A stretch of DNA of 64,000 nucleotides. Origin: Ectopseudomonas chengduensis (GTDB taxonomy: Bacteria; Pseudomonadota; Gammaproteobacteria; Pseudomonadales; Pseudomonadaceae). This document shows positions 1 through 10,492 of the stretch, one piece after another. Every line of letters starts with the position of its first letter. The stretch's first letter is position 1. The notes beneath the pieces are model-generated. The model had not been told where the DNA came from and searched no databases. It saw only the letters and a list, made by a program, of their open reading frames with translations. The position numbers and the translations under genes were made by a program. The stretch covers positions 1-64,000 of the forward strand of contig NZ_JACFYZ010000007.1 of the NCBI RefSeq assembly GCF_015712065.1. Direction: 5' to 3'.

Positions 1-112
1 GGACTCAGGAGCGTCAGCGAACAGTCCGCCGTCTTCGGTGCGGCAAAAGTCCTAACGGCGTACTGCTTCGCGAGTACGCCCTACAGCGCTGTGGGAGCTC
101 GCTCCCACATGT
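1..112. repeat. Intergenic repeat copy 1 with hairpins
   Basis: This gene-free stretch is related to 5653-5755: both begin with a GGACTCAGGAGCG segment, then a CGAACAGTCCGCCG segment and GGCGTACTGCTTC. It also holds two inverted repeats: GGCGTACT/AGTACGCC at about 57-80, and a perfect 8-bp stem GTGGGAGC/GCTCCCAC at 91-108. The second lies just past the 3' end of the VOC gene and may help end its transcript, although no T-run follows. The left part is cut by the window edge. Confidence 0.5.
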
Positions 113-529
113 TCAGGTTCGGACCGGACTGAAGCGCTGGCCCGAGATCGCAGGATGATAGAGCGGCTGGACCTTGTTGCCCGCTGGGTCCAGCAGGTGA
201 AAGCTGCGCGCACCGTCGCCATGGTCGAAGGGCCGATCCAGCAGCGTCACCCCTTGTGCCTTGAGGTACTGGTACCAGGCGTCCAGCTCCTCGACGCTGT
301 CGACGATGAAACCGTAATGATCGACCAACGCCACGCCGTGGCTCTCGGCATAGGCGCGGCCGAGCGACAGGTTGTCGTTGCCGCAGGTCAGGTAGACCAG
401 GTCCTCGTTGGCGCGGTGCAGCAACTGCATGCCCAGCACGTCCACGTAGAAACGCTCGCACTCTTCCAGGTTGGGTACCAGCAGGGCCAGATGGCGCAGG
501 CCATTGAGGCGCGATGGGCGTTCGAGCAT
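113..529 (-). CDS. VOC family (glyoxalase/dioxygenase fold) protein
   Basis: A 138-residue single-module vicinal-oxygen-chelate protein. The N-terminal GLRHLALLVPNLEECERFY segment and the later VDHYGFIVDS and FHLLDPAGNKVQ segments are typical of metal-binding glyoxalase-like proteins. His, Asp and Glu residues are in place to bind a divalent metal, but the substrate cannot be read from sequence. I chose the ATG at 529, which follows a GGAG by nine bases; a TTG at 544 in the same frame is less likely. It is divergent from the ABM-domain gene at 591, and the shared AT-rich gap contains a TGTATACA palindrome, suggesting the two are co-regulated. It could be a glyoxalase, a fosfomycin-resistance-like protein or a ring-cleavage relative; none is proven. 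Confidence 0.75.
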   Translation of the reverse strand: MLERPSRLNGLRHLALLVPNLEECERFYVDVLGMQLLHRANEDLVYLTCGNDNLSLGRAYAESHGVALVDHYGFIVDSVEELDAWYQYLKAQGVTLLDRPFDHGDGARSFHLLDPAGNKVQPLYHPAISGQRFSPVRT

Positions 530-590
530 CTTTTTACACTCCAATATGTATACAATTATTTTTCAAATATAAAACATAATGGAGGTCGCC
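530..590. promoter_or_regulatory. Divergent promoter region with TGTATACA palindrome
   Basis: The gap between the VOC and ABM genes is strikingly AT-rich compared with its surroundings. At about 546-553 it holds TGTATACA, a perfect palindrome inside a wider ATGTATACAAT context. Palindromes with a GTATAC core are known operators of FCD-type GntR regulators, so this is a plausible shared operator. No GntR gene lies in the window next to it. The operator reading is inference from motif shape only. Confidence 0.4.
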
Positions 591-893
591 GTGTACGTGC
601 TATTGCTCAAAACCCAACTCAAGCCCGGCAGTTTCGGGGCGTTCATGGATGCCATGCGTGTCAACACCGCCGCTTCGGTGCGCGATGAGCCGGGCTGCCT
701 GACCTTCGACGTGATGCGTGACCGCAGTGATCCCGACCTGGTGTGGCTGTACGAGGTGTACGTCGACGAGGCGGCTTTCGAGGCGCATACGCGAACCGCG
801 CATTTCCTCGCCAGCCGGCCGCTGGTGGAACCACTGATCGAGCGTCAGGAGGCTATCGAAGCCGATATGCTGGCGCTCAATCCATCGCGCTGA
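591..893 (+). CDS. ABM-domain (quinol monooxygenase-like) protein
   Basis: A 100-residue antibiotic-biosynthesis-monooxygenase fold protein (YgiN/LsrG-like), a small ferredoxin-like barrel that works as a dimer without cofactor. The pattern is typical: an N-terminal beta strand (YVLLLKTQLKPG), the EPGCLTFDV turn, WLYEVYVDEAAFEAH, and a C-terminal helix. The GTG at 591 follows GGAGG at 581-585 with five bases between, so it is a better start than the in-frame ATG at 579, which overlaps the ribosome-binding site. Together with the divergent VOC gene it suggests a small quinone, aldehyde or aromatic detoxification pair, but the substrate is unknown. Confidence 0.75.
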   Translation: MYVLLLKTQLKPGSFGAFMDAMRVNTAASVRDEPGCLTFDVMRDRSDPDLVWLYEVYVDEAAFEAHTRTAHFLASRPLVEPLIERQEAIEADMLALNPSR

Positions 894-941
894 AGTGAGG
901 CTGCCCGTTGCACCACTGGCCGTTCCGAAGGCTTGGCTCGG

Positions 942-1646
942 TCAGGCCGTGCTCTGTGCCATCTGCATATCCAGCACCCGGATAAGCCCTGGCTCGGGGT
1001 AGTGCCAGTGCACGTCCAGATCCCAGAAGCGCGCACCATAGCGGCGCTCCGGCTGCGGCTGCTGGTAGGCCGGGCGCGGATCCTGCGCCAGGCACTGCTC
1101 GATCAGCTCTACCAGCGGCTCGTTCAGGCGTTGCGCGTGCTGGTGCGCCAGGCGTAGGGCGTCATTCTGCCAATCCACGGCGATCAGGGGTGGTGGCGCG
1201 TCGGCCATGTCGTTGCGGGCATCGGCCACGGCGTCGGCGTACGGCACGTAAGGCTTGATATCCAGCACCGGCGTGCCGTCGAGCAGGTCGATACCGGACA
1301 GGTGCAGGCGGCCTGGTTCCACTCGTTCCAGGCGTACCACGGACTGGCCGATGCCGTTGGGGCGATGGGTGGCGCGGGTGCTGAACACGCCTACCGCCTG
1401 GTTACCGCCCAGGCGTGGTGGGCGCACTTTCAGGCGCGGCTTGTCTTCCAGCGCCTGGTGAAAGAGAAACAGCAACCAGACATGGCTGACCTGTTCCAGG
1501 CCCTGCACGGCTTCGCCCTGATCGAAGGGCGGCAGCAGTTCCAGCACGCCGCGCGCGGCGGGCGCCAGGTGCGGCTGGCGAGGAATGGCGAATTTTTCCT
1601 TGAAGCAGGAGCGAACGATACCGACCGGAGAAACCAGATGCTGCAT
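942..1646 (-). CDS. trmO: tRNA (t6A37) N6-methyltransferase TrmO
   Basis: A 234-residue TsaA/TrmO family protein. The family uses S-adenosylmethionine to methylate N6-threonylcarbamoyladenosine at position 37 of tRNA-Thr. Visible family features are the N-terminal PVGIVRSCFKEKFAIPRQP block, LLPPF near residue 40, FSTRATHRPNGIGQSVV with its Arg/Pro/Asn/Gly loop, and LDIKPYVPYAD in the second part. I use the ATG at 1646, since a longer frame to 1739 would overlap the next gene and has no conserved residues. It lies downstream of a small secreted-protein gene on the same strand, ten bases away, so the two may be cotranscribed. Confidence 0.88.
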   Translation of the reverse strand: MQHLVSPVGIVRSCFKEKFAIPRQPHLAPAARGVLELLPPFDQGEAVQGLEQVSHVWLLFLFHQALEDKPRLKVRPPRLGGNQAVGVFSTRATHRPNGIGQSVVRLERVEPGRLHLSGIDLLDGTPVLDIKPYVPYADAVADARNDMADAPPPLIAVDWQNDALRLAHQHAQRLNEPLVELIEQCLAQDPRPAYQQPQPERRYGARFWDLDVHWHYPEPGLIRVLDMQMAQSTA

Positions 1647-1656
1647 GGCGTCCTGC

Positions 1657-1863
1657 TTAGCGTCTGTTGACGGGGGCGTCGTGTGCCACGCGGCAGCCGG
1701 CATCGCGGAATGGGCCGGTGAAACGAATCCAGCCTTCACCAGGGCTGACCTGAGCGCAGGTCAGGTGGCCATCGATCTTGCTCTGCCAGAGAAAGAATGG
1801 TGCCGGCGCGGCGAAGCTGGGCAGGCTCAGGGCGAGCAGTGCGGTGAGCAGTAGGGTACGCAT
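1657..1863 (-). CDS. Small secreted protein, function unknown
   Basis: A 68-residue protein starting MRTLLLTALLALSLPSFAA, a clear Sec signal peptide with likely cleavage after SFA-A, leaving a mature chain of about 48 residues. The mature part has two cysteines, in LTCAQVS and DAGCRVA, that could form a disulfide in the periplasm. The ATG at 1863 is chosen because the hydrophobic signal starts right there; the longer frame to 1902 adds a charged lead-in. It sits between trmO and the pseudouridine-synthase-like gene, all on the minus strand. I do not recognise a named family. Confidence 0.6.
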   Translation of the reverse strand: MRTLLLTALLALSLPSFAAPAPFFLWQSKIDGHLTCAQVSPGEGWIRFTGPFRDAGCRVAHDAPVNRR

Positions 1864-1906
1864 GATGGTGGTCTCCAGAGCGTGACGGACACAGCCTAAC
1901 ACGACC

Positions 1907-2617
1907 TTAGAAGCGTTCCTTATCGCCCAGATAGCGCCATTGCCCGACCGGCAACTTGGTCATGGGTACGCCGCCGATGCGGATGCGCTTCATGCCCAGC
2001 ACCTTCAGGCCCAGCGCCGTACAGATCTGCCGCAGCAGGTCAGGGGCCGGATTCTTCAGCGCGAAGCGCAGGCGCTGTTCGCTCTGCCAGCTGGCCTTGC
2101 ACGGCGGGAACTGCGTGCCCTTGTGCAGCCAGCCTTTCTTCAGGCGCTCCAATGCGCTGGCGGGCACTTCGCCGGCTACTTCGACCAGGTATTCCTGCTC
2201 CAGCTTGGCGGCATCCTCGCGCAGCTTGCGTTGCGTGCGCCAGTCCTGGCTAAGCACTATCAGGCCGCTGGCACCGGTCTGCAGTGGCAGGCTCTGCTCC
2301 TGGCGCAGGAAGTGGCCATGCAGGACGCGTTGGGCGTGCGGGTCCTCTTCCCAGTGTCGTTCGCGCACCAGCAGGTGCTGCAACTGTGCGGCGTTGCAGC
2401 CAGTCGAGCCATGCACCAGCAGGGTGACGGGCTCCACGGGGTCAAGGCGGGCATCGGGGTGCAATTCGACGCGCTGATCCTCGACCTTGAACTGCGGCGC
2501 TTCGACCACTTGGCCGTCCACCGTCACCCAGCCCCCTGCGATGTAAAGATCGGCTTCACGGCGCGAGCAACCGAACAGCTCGATGACGCGTTTGGACAGA
2601 CGGGTGGCTTCGCTCAT
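1907..2617 (-). CDS. RsuA/RluF-family pseudouridine synthase-like protein lacking the catalytic Asp
   Basis: A 236-residue protein with an N-terminal S4 RNA-binding domain (RLSKRVIELFGCSRREAD, residues 6-23) and an RsuA-type synthase domain ending in GMKRIRIGGVPMTKLPVGQWR, very similar to the family's C-terminal block. In active members the catalytic Asp sits in GRLD, a few residues before S/T-x-GLL. Here the aligned stretch is LPLQTGASGL (110-119), so Gln113 takes the Asp position and Gly-Arg are also gone. It may bind rRNA without isomerising uridine, or have changed role. The ATG at 2617 is preferred over one at 2644, which has no ribosome-binding site. Upstream lies the rimO terminator. 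Confidence 0.7.
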   Translation of the reverse strand: MSEATRLSKRVIELFGCSRREADLYIAGGWVTVDGQVVEAPQFKVEDQRVELHPDARLDPVEPVTLLVHGSTGCNAAQLQHLLVRERHWEEDPHAQRVLHGHFLRQEQSLPLQTGASGLIVLSQDWRTQRKLREDAAKLEQEYLVEVAGEVPASALERLKKGWLHKGTQFPPCKASWQSEQRLRFALKNPAPDLLRQICTALGLKVLGMKRIRIGGVPMTKLPVGQWRYLGDKERF

Positions 2618-2676
2618 GACTGGGCTCGACAAAAAGAAGGTCATTGTACCGGCAAGAAGCTGTGGTGCCGGGAAAG

Positions 2677-2704
2677 AAAAAGCCCCGCAGCATGCGGGGC
2701 TTTT
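2677..2704 (-). terminator. Rho-independent terminator of rimO
   Basis: GC-rich perfect stem GCCCCGCA/TGCGGGGC flanked by A-runs and T-runs. Read on the minus strand it ends in a T-run, right after the rimO stop at 2720. It separates rimO from the RsuA-like gene. Confidence 0.85.
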
Positions 2705-2719
2705 CAGGAGAGAGGTCGG

Positions 2720-4042
2720 TCAGACCAACTCGCCCCACATGTCGTACTCGTCGGCGTCGACGATACGTACGCGCACCTTGTCGCCCGGCTTGACGTTGGG
2801 GGAGTCGATGAACACGCTGCCGTCGATCTCCGGGGCGTCGGCCCAGGAGCGGGCCACGGCGCCTTCGCCGTCCACTTCGTCGATCAGTACGTCCATCTCC
2901 AGGCCGATCTTGGCCTGCAAACGTGCGCTGCTGATCGCCTGCTGGTGCGCCATGAAGCGATCCCAGCGGTCCTGCTTGACGTCGTCAGGCACCACTTCCA
3001 GGCCCAGGTCGTTGGCGGGAGCGCCTTCTACAGGCGAATACTGGAAGCAGCCGACGCGGTCGAGCTGTGCTTCGGTCAGCCAGTCCAGCAGGTACTGGAA
3101 GTCGTCCTCGGTCTCGCCGGGAAAACCGACGATGAAGGTGGAGCGGATGGTCAGCTCCGGGCAGATCTCGCGCCACTTCTTGATGCGCGCCAGGGTCTTG
3201 TCTTCGAAGGCCGGGCGCTTCATCGACTTGAGCACTTTCGGGCTGGCGTGCTGGAAGGGGATGTCCAGGTACGGCAGCAGTTTGCCGGCGGCCATCAGCG
3301 GGATCACATCGTCGACGTTGGGGTAGGGGTAGACGTAGTGCAGACGCACCCACACGCCCATCGACGACAGCGCCTCGCACAGCTCGAGCATGCGCGTCTT
3401 CACCGGCTGGCCGTTCCAGAAGTCCAGCTTGTACTTCAGGTCGACGCCGTAGGCGCTGGTGTCCTGGCTGATCACCAGCAGCTCTTTCACGCCGGCCTTG
3501 ACCAGGCGCTCGGCTTCGCTGAGCACATCGCCCACCGGACGGCTGACCAGCTTGCCGCGCATCGACGGGATGATGCAGAAGCTGCAGGTATGGTTGCAGC
3601 CTTCGGAAATCTTCAGGTAGGCGTAGTGGCGCGGGGTCAGCTTGATGCCCTGCGGTGGCACCAGGTCGATCAGCGGGTTGTGCTCGGTTTTCGGCGGGAC
3701 GACTTCGTGTACGGCGTTGACCACCTGCTCGTACTGCTGCGGGCCGGTGACGGCCAGCACGCTCGGGTGCACGTCGCGGATGCTGTCTTCGGCCACGCCC
3801 ATGCAACCGGTGACGATCACCTTGCCGTTTTCCGCCAGCGCCTCACCGATGGCGTCCAGCGACTCGGCCTTGGCGCTGTCGATGAAGCCACAGGTATTGA
3901 CCACCACCACGTCGGCATCCTGGTAGGTCGGTACGATCTCGTAACCTTCCATGCGCAGCTGGGTCAGGATTCGCTCGGAGTCGACCGTCGCTTTTGGACA
4001 GCCAAGGGAGACAAACCCTACTTTAGGTGTGGCGGTGGACAT
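2720..4042 (-). CDS. rimO: Ribosomal protein S12 methylthiotransferase RimO
   Basis: A 440-residue radical-SAM methylthiotransferase that adds a methylthio group to the conserved Asp of ribosomal protein S12. The N-terminal MTTase domain carries cysteines C15, C51 and C80 for the auxiliary iron-sulfur cluster. The radical-SAM cluster is C149-x3-C153-x2-C156 in [12 protein letters not shown]. The C-terminal TRAM domain runs to the end ([21 protein letters not shown]). Length and order match the family, and it lacks the extra features of MiaB. It is a single gene followed by its own terminator and preceded by the two initiator tRNA genes on the same strand, which have separate promoters. Confidence 0.96.
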   Translation of the reverse strand: MSTATPKVGFVSLGCPKATVDSERILTQLRMEGYEIVPTYQDADVVVVNTCGFIDSAKAESLDAIGEALAENGKVIVTGCMGVAEDSIRDVHPSVLAVTGPQQYEQVVNAVHEVVPPKTEHNPLIDLVPPQGIKLTPRHYAYLKISEGCNHTCSFCIIPSMRGKLVSRPVGDVLSEAERLVKAGVKELLVISQDTSAYGVDLKYKLDFWNGQPVKTRMLELCEALSSMGVWVRLHYVYPYPNVDDVIPLMAAGKLLPYLDIPFQHASPKVLKSMKRPAFEDKTLARIKKWREICPELTIRSTFIVGFPGETEDDFQYLLDWLTEAQLDRVGCFQYSPVEGAPANDLGLEVVPDDVKQDRWDRFMAHQQAISSARLQAKIGLEMDVLIDEVDGEGAVARSWADAPEIDGSVFIDSPNVKPGDKVRVRIVDADEYDMWGELV

Positions 4043-4147
4043 GCGGGCTAACCTCTAAGGGCGCCTGGGTGGCGCCTCTGATCAAAAAGTGCGCAATTCT
4101 AGCGACGGATCATACGCTTGACCAGTGCTGGTCAAGGAGCGGAAACG

Positions 4148-4175
4148 AAAAAGGCCACTCGATTGAGTGGCCTTT
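4148..4175 (-). terminator. Terminator of tRNA-fMet copy 1
   Basis: Stem GGCCACTC/GAGTGGCC with a four-base loop; on the minus strand it is followed by TTTTT. It lies ten bases past the CCA end of the tRNA and is nearly identical to the one after copy 2. Confidence 0.85.
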
Positions 4176-4184
4176 ATCTGAAGG

Positions 4185-4261
<77 letters not shown>

Positions 4262-4267
4262 CCGGCA

Positions 4268-4295
4268 ATTCTACGCTTACTTAAGGCCTTGTCAA
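4268..4295 (-). promoter_or_regulatory. Promoter of tRNA-fMet copy 1
   Basis: On the minus strand there is a perfect TTGACA (4290-4295) and TAGAAT (4268-4273) separated by 16 bases, a few bases upstream of the tRNA. The same elements with the same spacing precede copy 2. Confidence 0.75.
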
Positions 4296-4339
4296 TCGAT
4301 TTGTTTCTTTTGATCGAAAAAGTTAATTTTCGTCAAAGT

Positions 4340-4367
4340 AAAAAGGCCACTCATTGAGTGGCCTTTT
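4340..4367 (-). terminator. Terminator of tRNA-fMet copy 2
   Basis: Stem GGCCACTC/GAGTGGCC with a two-base loop and a T-run on the minus strand. It is directly downstream of the second tRNA-fMet, so each tRNA copy is a separate transcription unit. Confidence 0.85.
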
Positions 4368-4375
4368 CGTGAAGC

Positions 4376-4452
<77 letters not shown>

Positions 4453-4465
4453 TCTGTGGGTCGGC

Positions 4466-4493
4466 ATTCTACAGCCAGATGCTCAGGTGTCAA
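4466..4493 (-). promoter_or_regulatory. Promoter of tRNA-fMet copy 2
   Basis: Minus-strand TTGACA (4488-4493) and TAGAAT (4466-4471), 16 bases apart, with a TG just before the -10. It lies about 14 bases from the tRNA 5' end. Confidence 0.75.
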
Positions 4494-4596
4494 CCGCTAT
4501 TTGCGAGAAAAGTGTTTTCAACTCAGGTGCTTAGCGTTAAACAGCTGTTAGACTTCAGTGCTCCAGGCCAGGCTGGGCGAGGCTTCCGAGGGTGAT

Positions 4597-5652
4597 GTGC
4601 GCAAGATAATTCACGTGGACTGCGACTGCTTTTACGCCGCAATCGAGATGCGTGACGACCCGAGCCTGGCCAGTCGTCCGCTGGCAGTCGGTGGTTCGGC
4701 GGACCGCCGTGGGGTAATCGCCACCTGCAACTACGAGGCGCGTGCCTATGGTGTGCGTTCGGCGATGTCGTCGCGGCATGCGCTGAAGTTGTGCCCGGAT
4801 CTTCTGATCGTCAAACCGCGCTTCGAGGTGTACCGCTCGGTCTCGCGTGACATTCACGGCATCTTTCGTCAGTTCACCGACCTGATCGAGCCGCTGTCGC
4901 TGGACGAGGCCTATCTGGATGTCAGCGACTCGCCGCATTTTGCCGGCAGCGCTACGCGCATCGCCCAGGAAATTCGCCGTCGTGTGGCGCAGGAGCTGCA
5001 CATCACCGTGTCGGCTGGTGTCGCGCCGAACAAGTTCCTGGCCAAGATCGCCAGCGACTGGCGCAAACCCAACGGGTTGTTCGTCATTACCCCGGATCAG
5101 GTCGACGATTTCGTGGCGCAGTTGCCGGTGAACAAGCTGCATGGCGTCGGCAAGGTCACGGCTGACAAGCTGACGCGCTTAGGGATTCGCACCTGTCTGG
5201 AGCTCCGCGACTGGAACAAGCTGGCGCTGGTGCGCGAGTTCGGCAGTTTCGGTGAGCGCTTGTGGCGCCTGGCCCACGGCATAGACGAACGTGCCGTGCA
5301 GGTGGACAGCCGTCGCCAGTCGTTGAGCGTGGAGCACACCTACGATCAGGATCTGCCGGATCTGCACAGCTGTCTGGAGAAACTGCCGGCACTGCTCGAA
5401 GAGATGAACGGCCGCCTGCAGCGTCTGGACGCCAGCTATCGACCGGACAAGCCTTTCGTCAAAGTGAAGTTTCATGATTTCACCCAGACCACTCTGGAGC
5501 AGGCGGGGGCCAGTCGGGATCTGGAAAGCTACCGGCTATTGCTGAGCAACGCTTTCGCCCGTGGCGACAAGCCGGTGCGCCTGCTCGGGGTGGGAGTCAG
5601 GCTGCATGATCTGCGCGGGCGGCAGGAGCAACTGGAGCTGTTCGCGCCGTAG
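4597..5652 (+). CDS. dinB: DNA polymerase IV (Y-family, translesion)
   Basis: A 351-residue Y-family polymerase used for error-prone bypass of damaged DNA. The palm carries the metal-binding acidic residues D8 (HVDCDCFYAAIE) and D103/E104 (SLDEAYLDV). The fingers motif YEARAYGVRS, the thumb helix-hairpin-helix LHGVGKVTADKL and the C-terminal little-finger domain follow. The last residues, QEQLELFAP, resemble a beta-clamp-binding peptide (QxxLxLF). The GTG at 4597 begins the conserved (M)RKIIHVDCDCF and follows GAGGG by four bases; a GTG at 4558 would add 13 unconserved residues. I see no clear LexA box upstream. Confidence 0.95.
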   Translation: MRKIIHVDCDCFYAAIEMRDDPSLASRPLAVGGSADRRGVIATCNYEARAYGVRSAMSSRHALKLCPDLLIVKPRFEVYRSVSRDIHGIFRQFTDLIEPLSLDEAYLDVSDSPHFAGSATRIAQEIRRRVAQELHITVSAGVAPNKFLAKIASDWRKPNGLFVITPDQVDDFVAQLPVNKLHGVGKVTADKLTRLGIRTCLELRDWNKLALVREFGSFGERLWRLAHGIDERAVQVDSRRQSLSVEHTYDQDLPDLHSCLEKLPALLEEMNGRLQRLDASYRPDKPFVKVKFHDFTQTTLEQAGASRDLESYRLLLSNAFARGDKPVRLLGVGVRLHDLRGRQEQLELFAP

Positions 5653-5755
5653 GGCGGACTCAGGAGCGAAGCGAACAGTCCGCCGTTCTGCGGCGCTGTG
5701 CAAATCCAACGGCGTACTGCTTCCGAGTGGCCGGCGTAGCGGTATGCCCTACGCC
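5653..5755. repeat. Intergenic repeat copy 2
   Basis: About 100 bases between the dinB stop and the META lipoprotein gene. It is related to 1-112 (shared GGACTCAGGAGCG, CGAACAGTCCGCCG and GGCGTACTGCTTC segments), with small insertions. It contains imperfect inverted repeats around GGCGTA/TATGCC and may act as a bidirectional transcription barrier between convergent genes. Confidence 0.5.
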
Positions 5756-6154
5756 TCACTCGGGCCAGAGGCGAATCGGCTTGCCGGTGGCCGGCCACAG
5801 CTGCAACTGGCCGATGTCGTTGAAGTCCCAGCGCTGCACTTCCTCCAATGCGGCGAGGAAGCGCTGCTCCTGCTCCATCAACGAAGGCGCACACATCTTG
5901 CGGGTGCTACCCGGGGTTTCGAAACGGACAGCGTCATCCTTCAGCGTGTAGCCAGCGAACCAGTGGTTGCAGCCGGCATGCCCGTGAGCGCGACCGTCAG
6001 CGGCAAAGGTGACGGTCAGGTGGCTGCGGTCGATCAGCGGGTGTTCGCCGATCCATTCCACCTGGTAGCTGCGTTCGGTTTCCAGCTGTGGTGCGTCGCT
6101 GGCACAGCCGACCAAGGTGGCGGTGAGCAGGGCAAGGGGCAGGGCGCGGTACAT
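5756..6154 (-). CDS. META-domain lipoprotein
   Basis: A 132-residue lipoprotein. The start MYRALPLALLTATLVGCASD has a lipobox LVGC with Cys17 as acylation site, so the mature chain is membrane anchored. The rest is a META/HslJ-like domain: LTVTFAADGRAHGHAGCNHWFAGY matches the typical GCN-x-(Y/F) block, and STRKMCAPSLMEQEQRFLAAL matches the MAC-x3-M-x2-E segment. Such proteins are linked to heat-shock or motility phenotypes in other bacteria, but the biochemical role is unknown. The ATG at 6154 is chosen because the signal starts there. The next gene upstream begins four bases away, suggesting cotranscription. Confidence 0.85.
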   Translation of the reverse strand: MYRALPLALLTATLVGCASDAPQLETERSYQVEWIGEHPLIDRSHLTVTFAADGRAHGHAGCNHWFAGYTLKDDAVRFETPGSTRKMCAPSLMEQEQRFLAALEEVQRWDFNDIGQLQLWPATGKPIRLWPE

Positions 6155-6158
6155 GGTG

Positions 6159-6590
6159 TCAGGCCTCCTGGCAGGTGCGGCATAGGTGACGGCCAGCGTC
6201 GTTACGCCAGCCAAGCTCGGCGATACGGGCTTCGGCGGCTGGCGCTTGCGCGGTTTTGCCGAGCGCGGCATCGACGGCGAATTCGAAATCCAGCTGCTTG
6301 CCGCAGCTGTCGCAGTTCACCTGCCAGTTATGAATGGCCAGTTCCTTGAACTGCGGACCCTTGCACACGGCCAGCCATTGGCCGGGCGGGTTGATCAGGT
6401 GGCGAACCTTCTCCACTTCCAGGCGCATGTGCAGGTCGCGACTGCCCTTGAGGGTGACCAGCAGCACGTCATTGGCCTGGATCGAACCGCCGTTGCCGGT
6501 GACCTGGTAGCGGCCCGGCGCCAGTGCGCGGCATTCGGTGAGGGTGTGTTGCGGGTTGAGCAGGGAATAACGGAAATCGTGTTCGGCCAT
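6159..6590 (-). CDS. Conserved hypothetical protein with a Cys pair zinc-ribbon
   Basis: A 143-residue cytoplasmic protein without signal or membrane segments. The C-terminal half has two CxxC pairs, CDSC (about 94-97) and CRTC (about 137-140), which could bind zinc as a rubredoxin-like knuckle. The N-terminal half is a small beta-rich region (TLTECRALAPGRYQVTGNGGSIQANDVLLV). I recognise no named family. It is four bases from the META lipoprotein gene downstream and 28 bases from the ldhA stop upstream, all on the minus strand. Confidence 0.65.
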   Translation of the reverse strand: MAEHDFRYSLLNPQHTLTECRALAPGRYQVTGNGGSIQANDVLLVTLKGSRDLHMRLEVEKVRHLINPPGQWLAVCKGPQFKELAIHNWQVNCDSCGKQLDFEFAVDAALGKTAQAPAAEARIAELGWRNDAGRHLCRTCQEA

Positions 6591-6617
6591 GGGTCCTCCA
6601 GATCAGCCGGCATGCTA

Positions 6618-7613
6618 TCACGCGCCGGCCTTGACCTCATTGCTTGGCCGGCCGGCGAGCCAGGCGGCGATGTTGTCCAGCGTGGTGCGGGCGATGGCGT
6701 CGAGCGCCTCGTGGGTGAGAAAGGCCTGGTGCGCGGTAACGATGACGTTGGGAAAGCTCAGCAGGCGGGCCAGGGTGTCGTCCTGCAATGGCAGGTCGGA
6801 GTGATCCTCGAAAAACAGTTCCGACTCCTCCTCGTAGACGTCCAGGCCCAGGTAGCCGAGCTGGCCGCTTTTCAGCGCCTTGATCAGTGCCGGCGCCTCG
6901 ACCAGCGCGCCGCGGCCGGTGTTGATCAGCATCGCGCCACGTTTCATCTGCGCCAGACGCGCAGCATCTATCAAGTGGTAGCTGTCGTCGGTCAGCGGGC
7001 AGTGCAGGCTGAGGATGTCGCTGCTGGCGATCACATCATCAAGTGGTACCTGGTGTGCACCGAGGTCACCGAGCCCGGTCAGCGGGAACGGATCGTAGAT
7101 CAGTACCTGACAACCGAAGCCGTGCATGATGCGGGCGAATACCTGGCCGATCTTGCCACCGCCAACCACGCCGACGGTCTTGCCGTGCAAGTCGAAGCCG
7201 GTCAGGCCATGCAGGGAAAAATCACCCTCGCGGGTGCGGTTGAACGCGCGGTGGATGCGCCTGTTCAGCGCCAGTACCAGGGCCGCGGCGTGTTCGGCCA
7301 CGGCATGCGGCGAATAGGCCGGTACTCGCACCACTGGCAGACCGAGGCGCTGCGCGGCTGTCAGGTCGACATGGTTGTAACCGGCCGAGCGCAGGGCGAT
7401 CAGGCGCGTGCCGCCGGCGGCCAACTGTTCCAGTACCGGCGCCGACAGATCATCATTGATGAAGGCGCATACCACTTCACTGCCTTTGGCCAGGGCCACG
7501 CTGTCGTGGGTCAGGCGCGCTTCATGAAACTGCAGCTGCCAATCGGGCGAGCCGTTTGCGGCCAGGAAGGACTCGCGGTCGTAGGTTTTGCTGCTGAACA
7601 GGCAGATACGCAT
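6618..7613 (-). CDS. ldhA: D-lactate dehydrogenase (2-hydroxyacid dehydrogenase)
   Basis: A 331-residue NAD-dependent D-isomer-specific 2-hydroxyacid dehydrogenase that reduces pyruvate to D-lactate. The nucleotide-binding motif is GVVGGGKIGQVF. The catalytic Arg lies in NTGRGALV, the Glu in LDVYEEESELF, and the His in VTAHQAFLTHEAL. The ESELFFEDHS segment is characteristic of the fermentative LdhA/HtpH subgroup. It begins at the ATG at 7613, ten bases after the gacS stop, so it probably sits at the end of the gacS transcript. The same gacS-ldhA order is remembered from P. aeruginosa, where ldhA supports fermentative pyruvate survival. Confidence 0.92.
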   Translation of the reverse strand: MRICLFSSKTYDRESFLAANGSPDWQLQFHEARLTHDSVALAKGSEVVCAFINDDLSAPVLEQLAAGGTRLIALRSAGYNHVDLTAAQRLGLPVVRVPAYSPHAVAEHAAALVLALNRRIHRAFNRTREGDFSLHGLTGFDLHGKTVGVVGGGKIGQVFARIMHGFGCQVLIYDPFPLTGLGDLGAHQVPLDDVIASSDILSLHCPLTDDSYHLIDAARLAQMKRGAMLINTGRGALVEAPALIKALKSGQLGYLGLDVYEEESELFFEDHSDLPLQDDTLARLLSFPNVIVTAHQAFLTHEALDAIARTTLDNIAAWLAGRPSNEVKAGA

Positions 7614-7622
7614 GGCATTTCC

Positions 7623-10373
<2,751 letters not shown>

Positions 10374-10455
10374 GACGTTCCTCCTTAATGACATCTGGGC
10401 AGTGTAGCGATTCAGCGCGGCGGAATCTGTAGGTGAGCGATTGTCGTTTAGTAGG

Positions 10456-10474
10456 TAGAATTGTTCTCATTCTG
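10456..10474. promoter_or_regulatory. Candidate Fur box before the iron-related regulator
   Basis: Counting bases, this 19-mer matches the Fur consensus GATAATGATAATCATTATC at 11 of 19 positions, including AAT on the left and TCATT on the right. It lies 18 bases before the ATG of the response-regulator gene, in the divergent gap with gacS. The context, an iron-uptake block, makes Fur control likely, but the call rests on motif match alone. Confidence 0.4.
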
Positions 10475-10492
10475 TGTTTTCGGTTTCTCTCC

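Noticed and set aside
1940..4051. Long open frame on the plus strand across the RsuA-like and rimO genes
   Set aside because: It is antisense to well-supported genes and is rich in His, Gln, Arg and Ala without domains, as expected for high-GC shadow frames.
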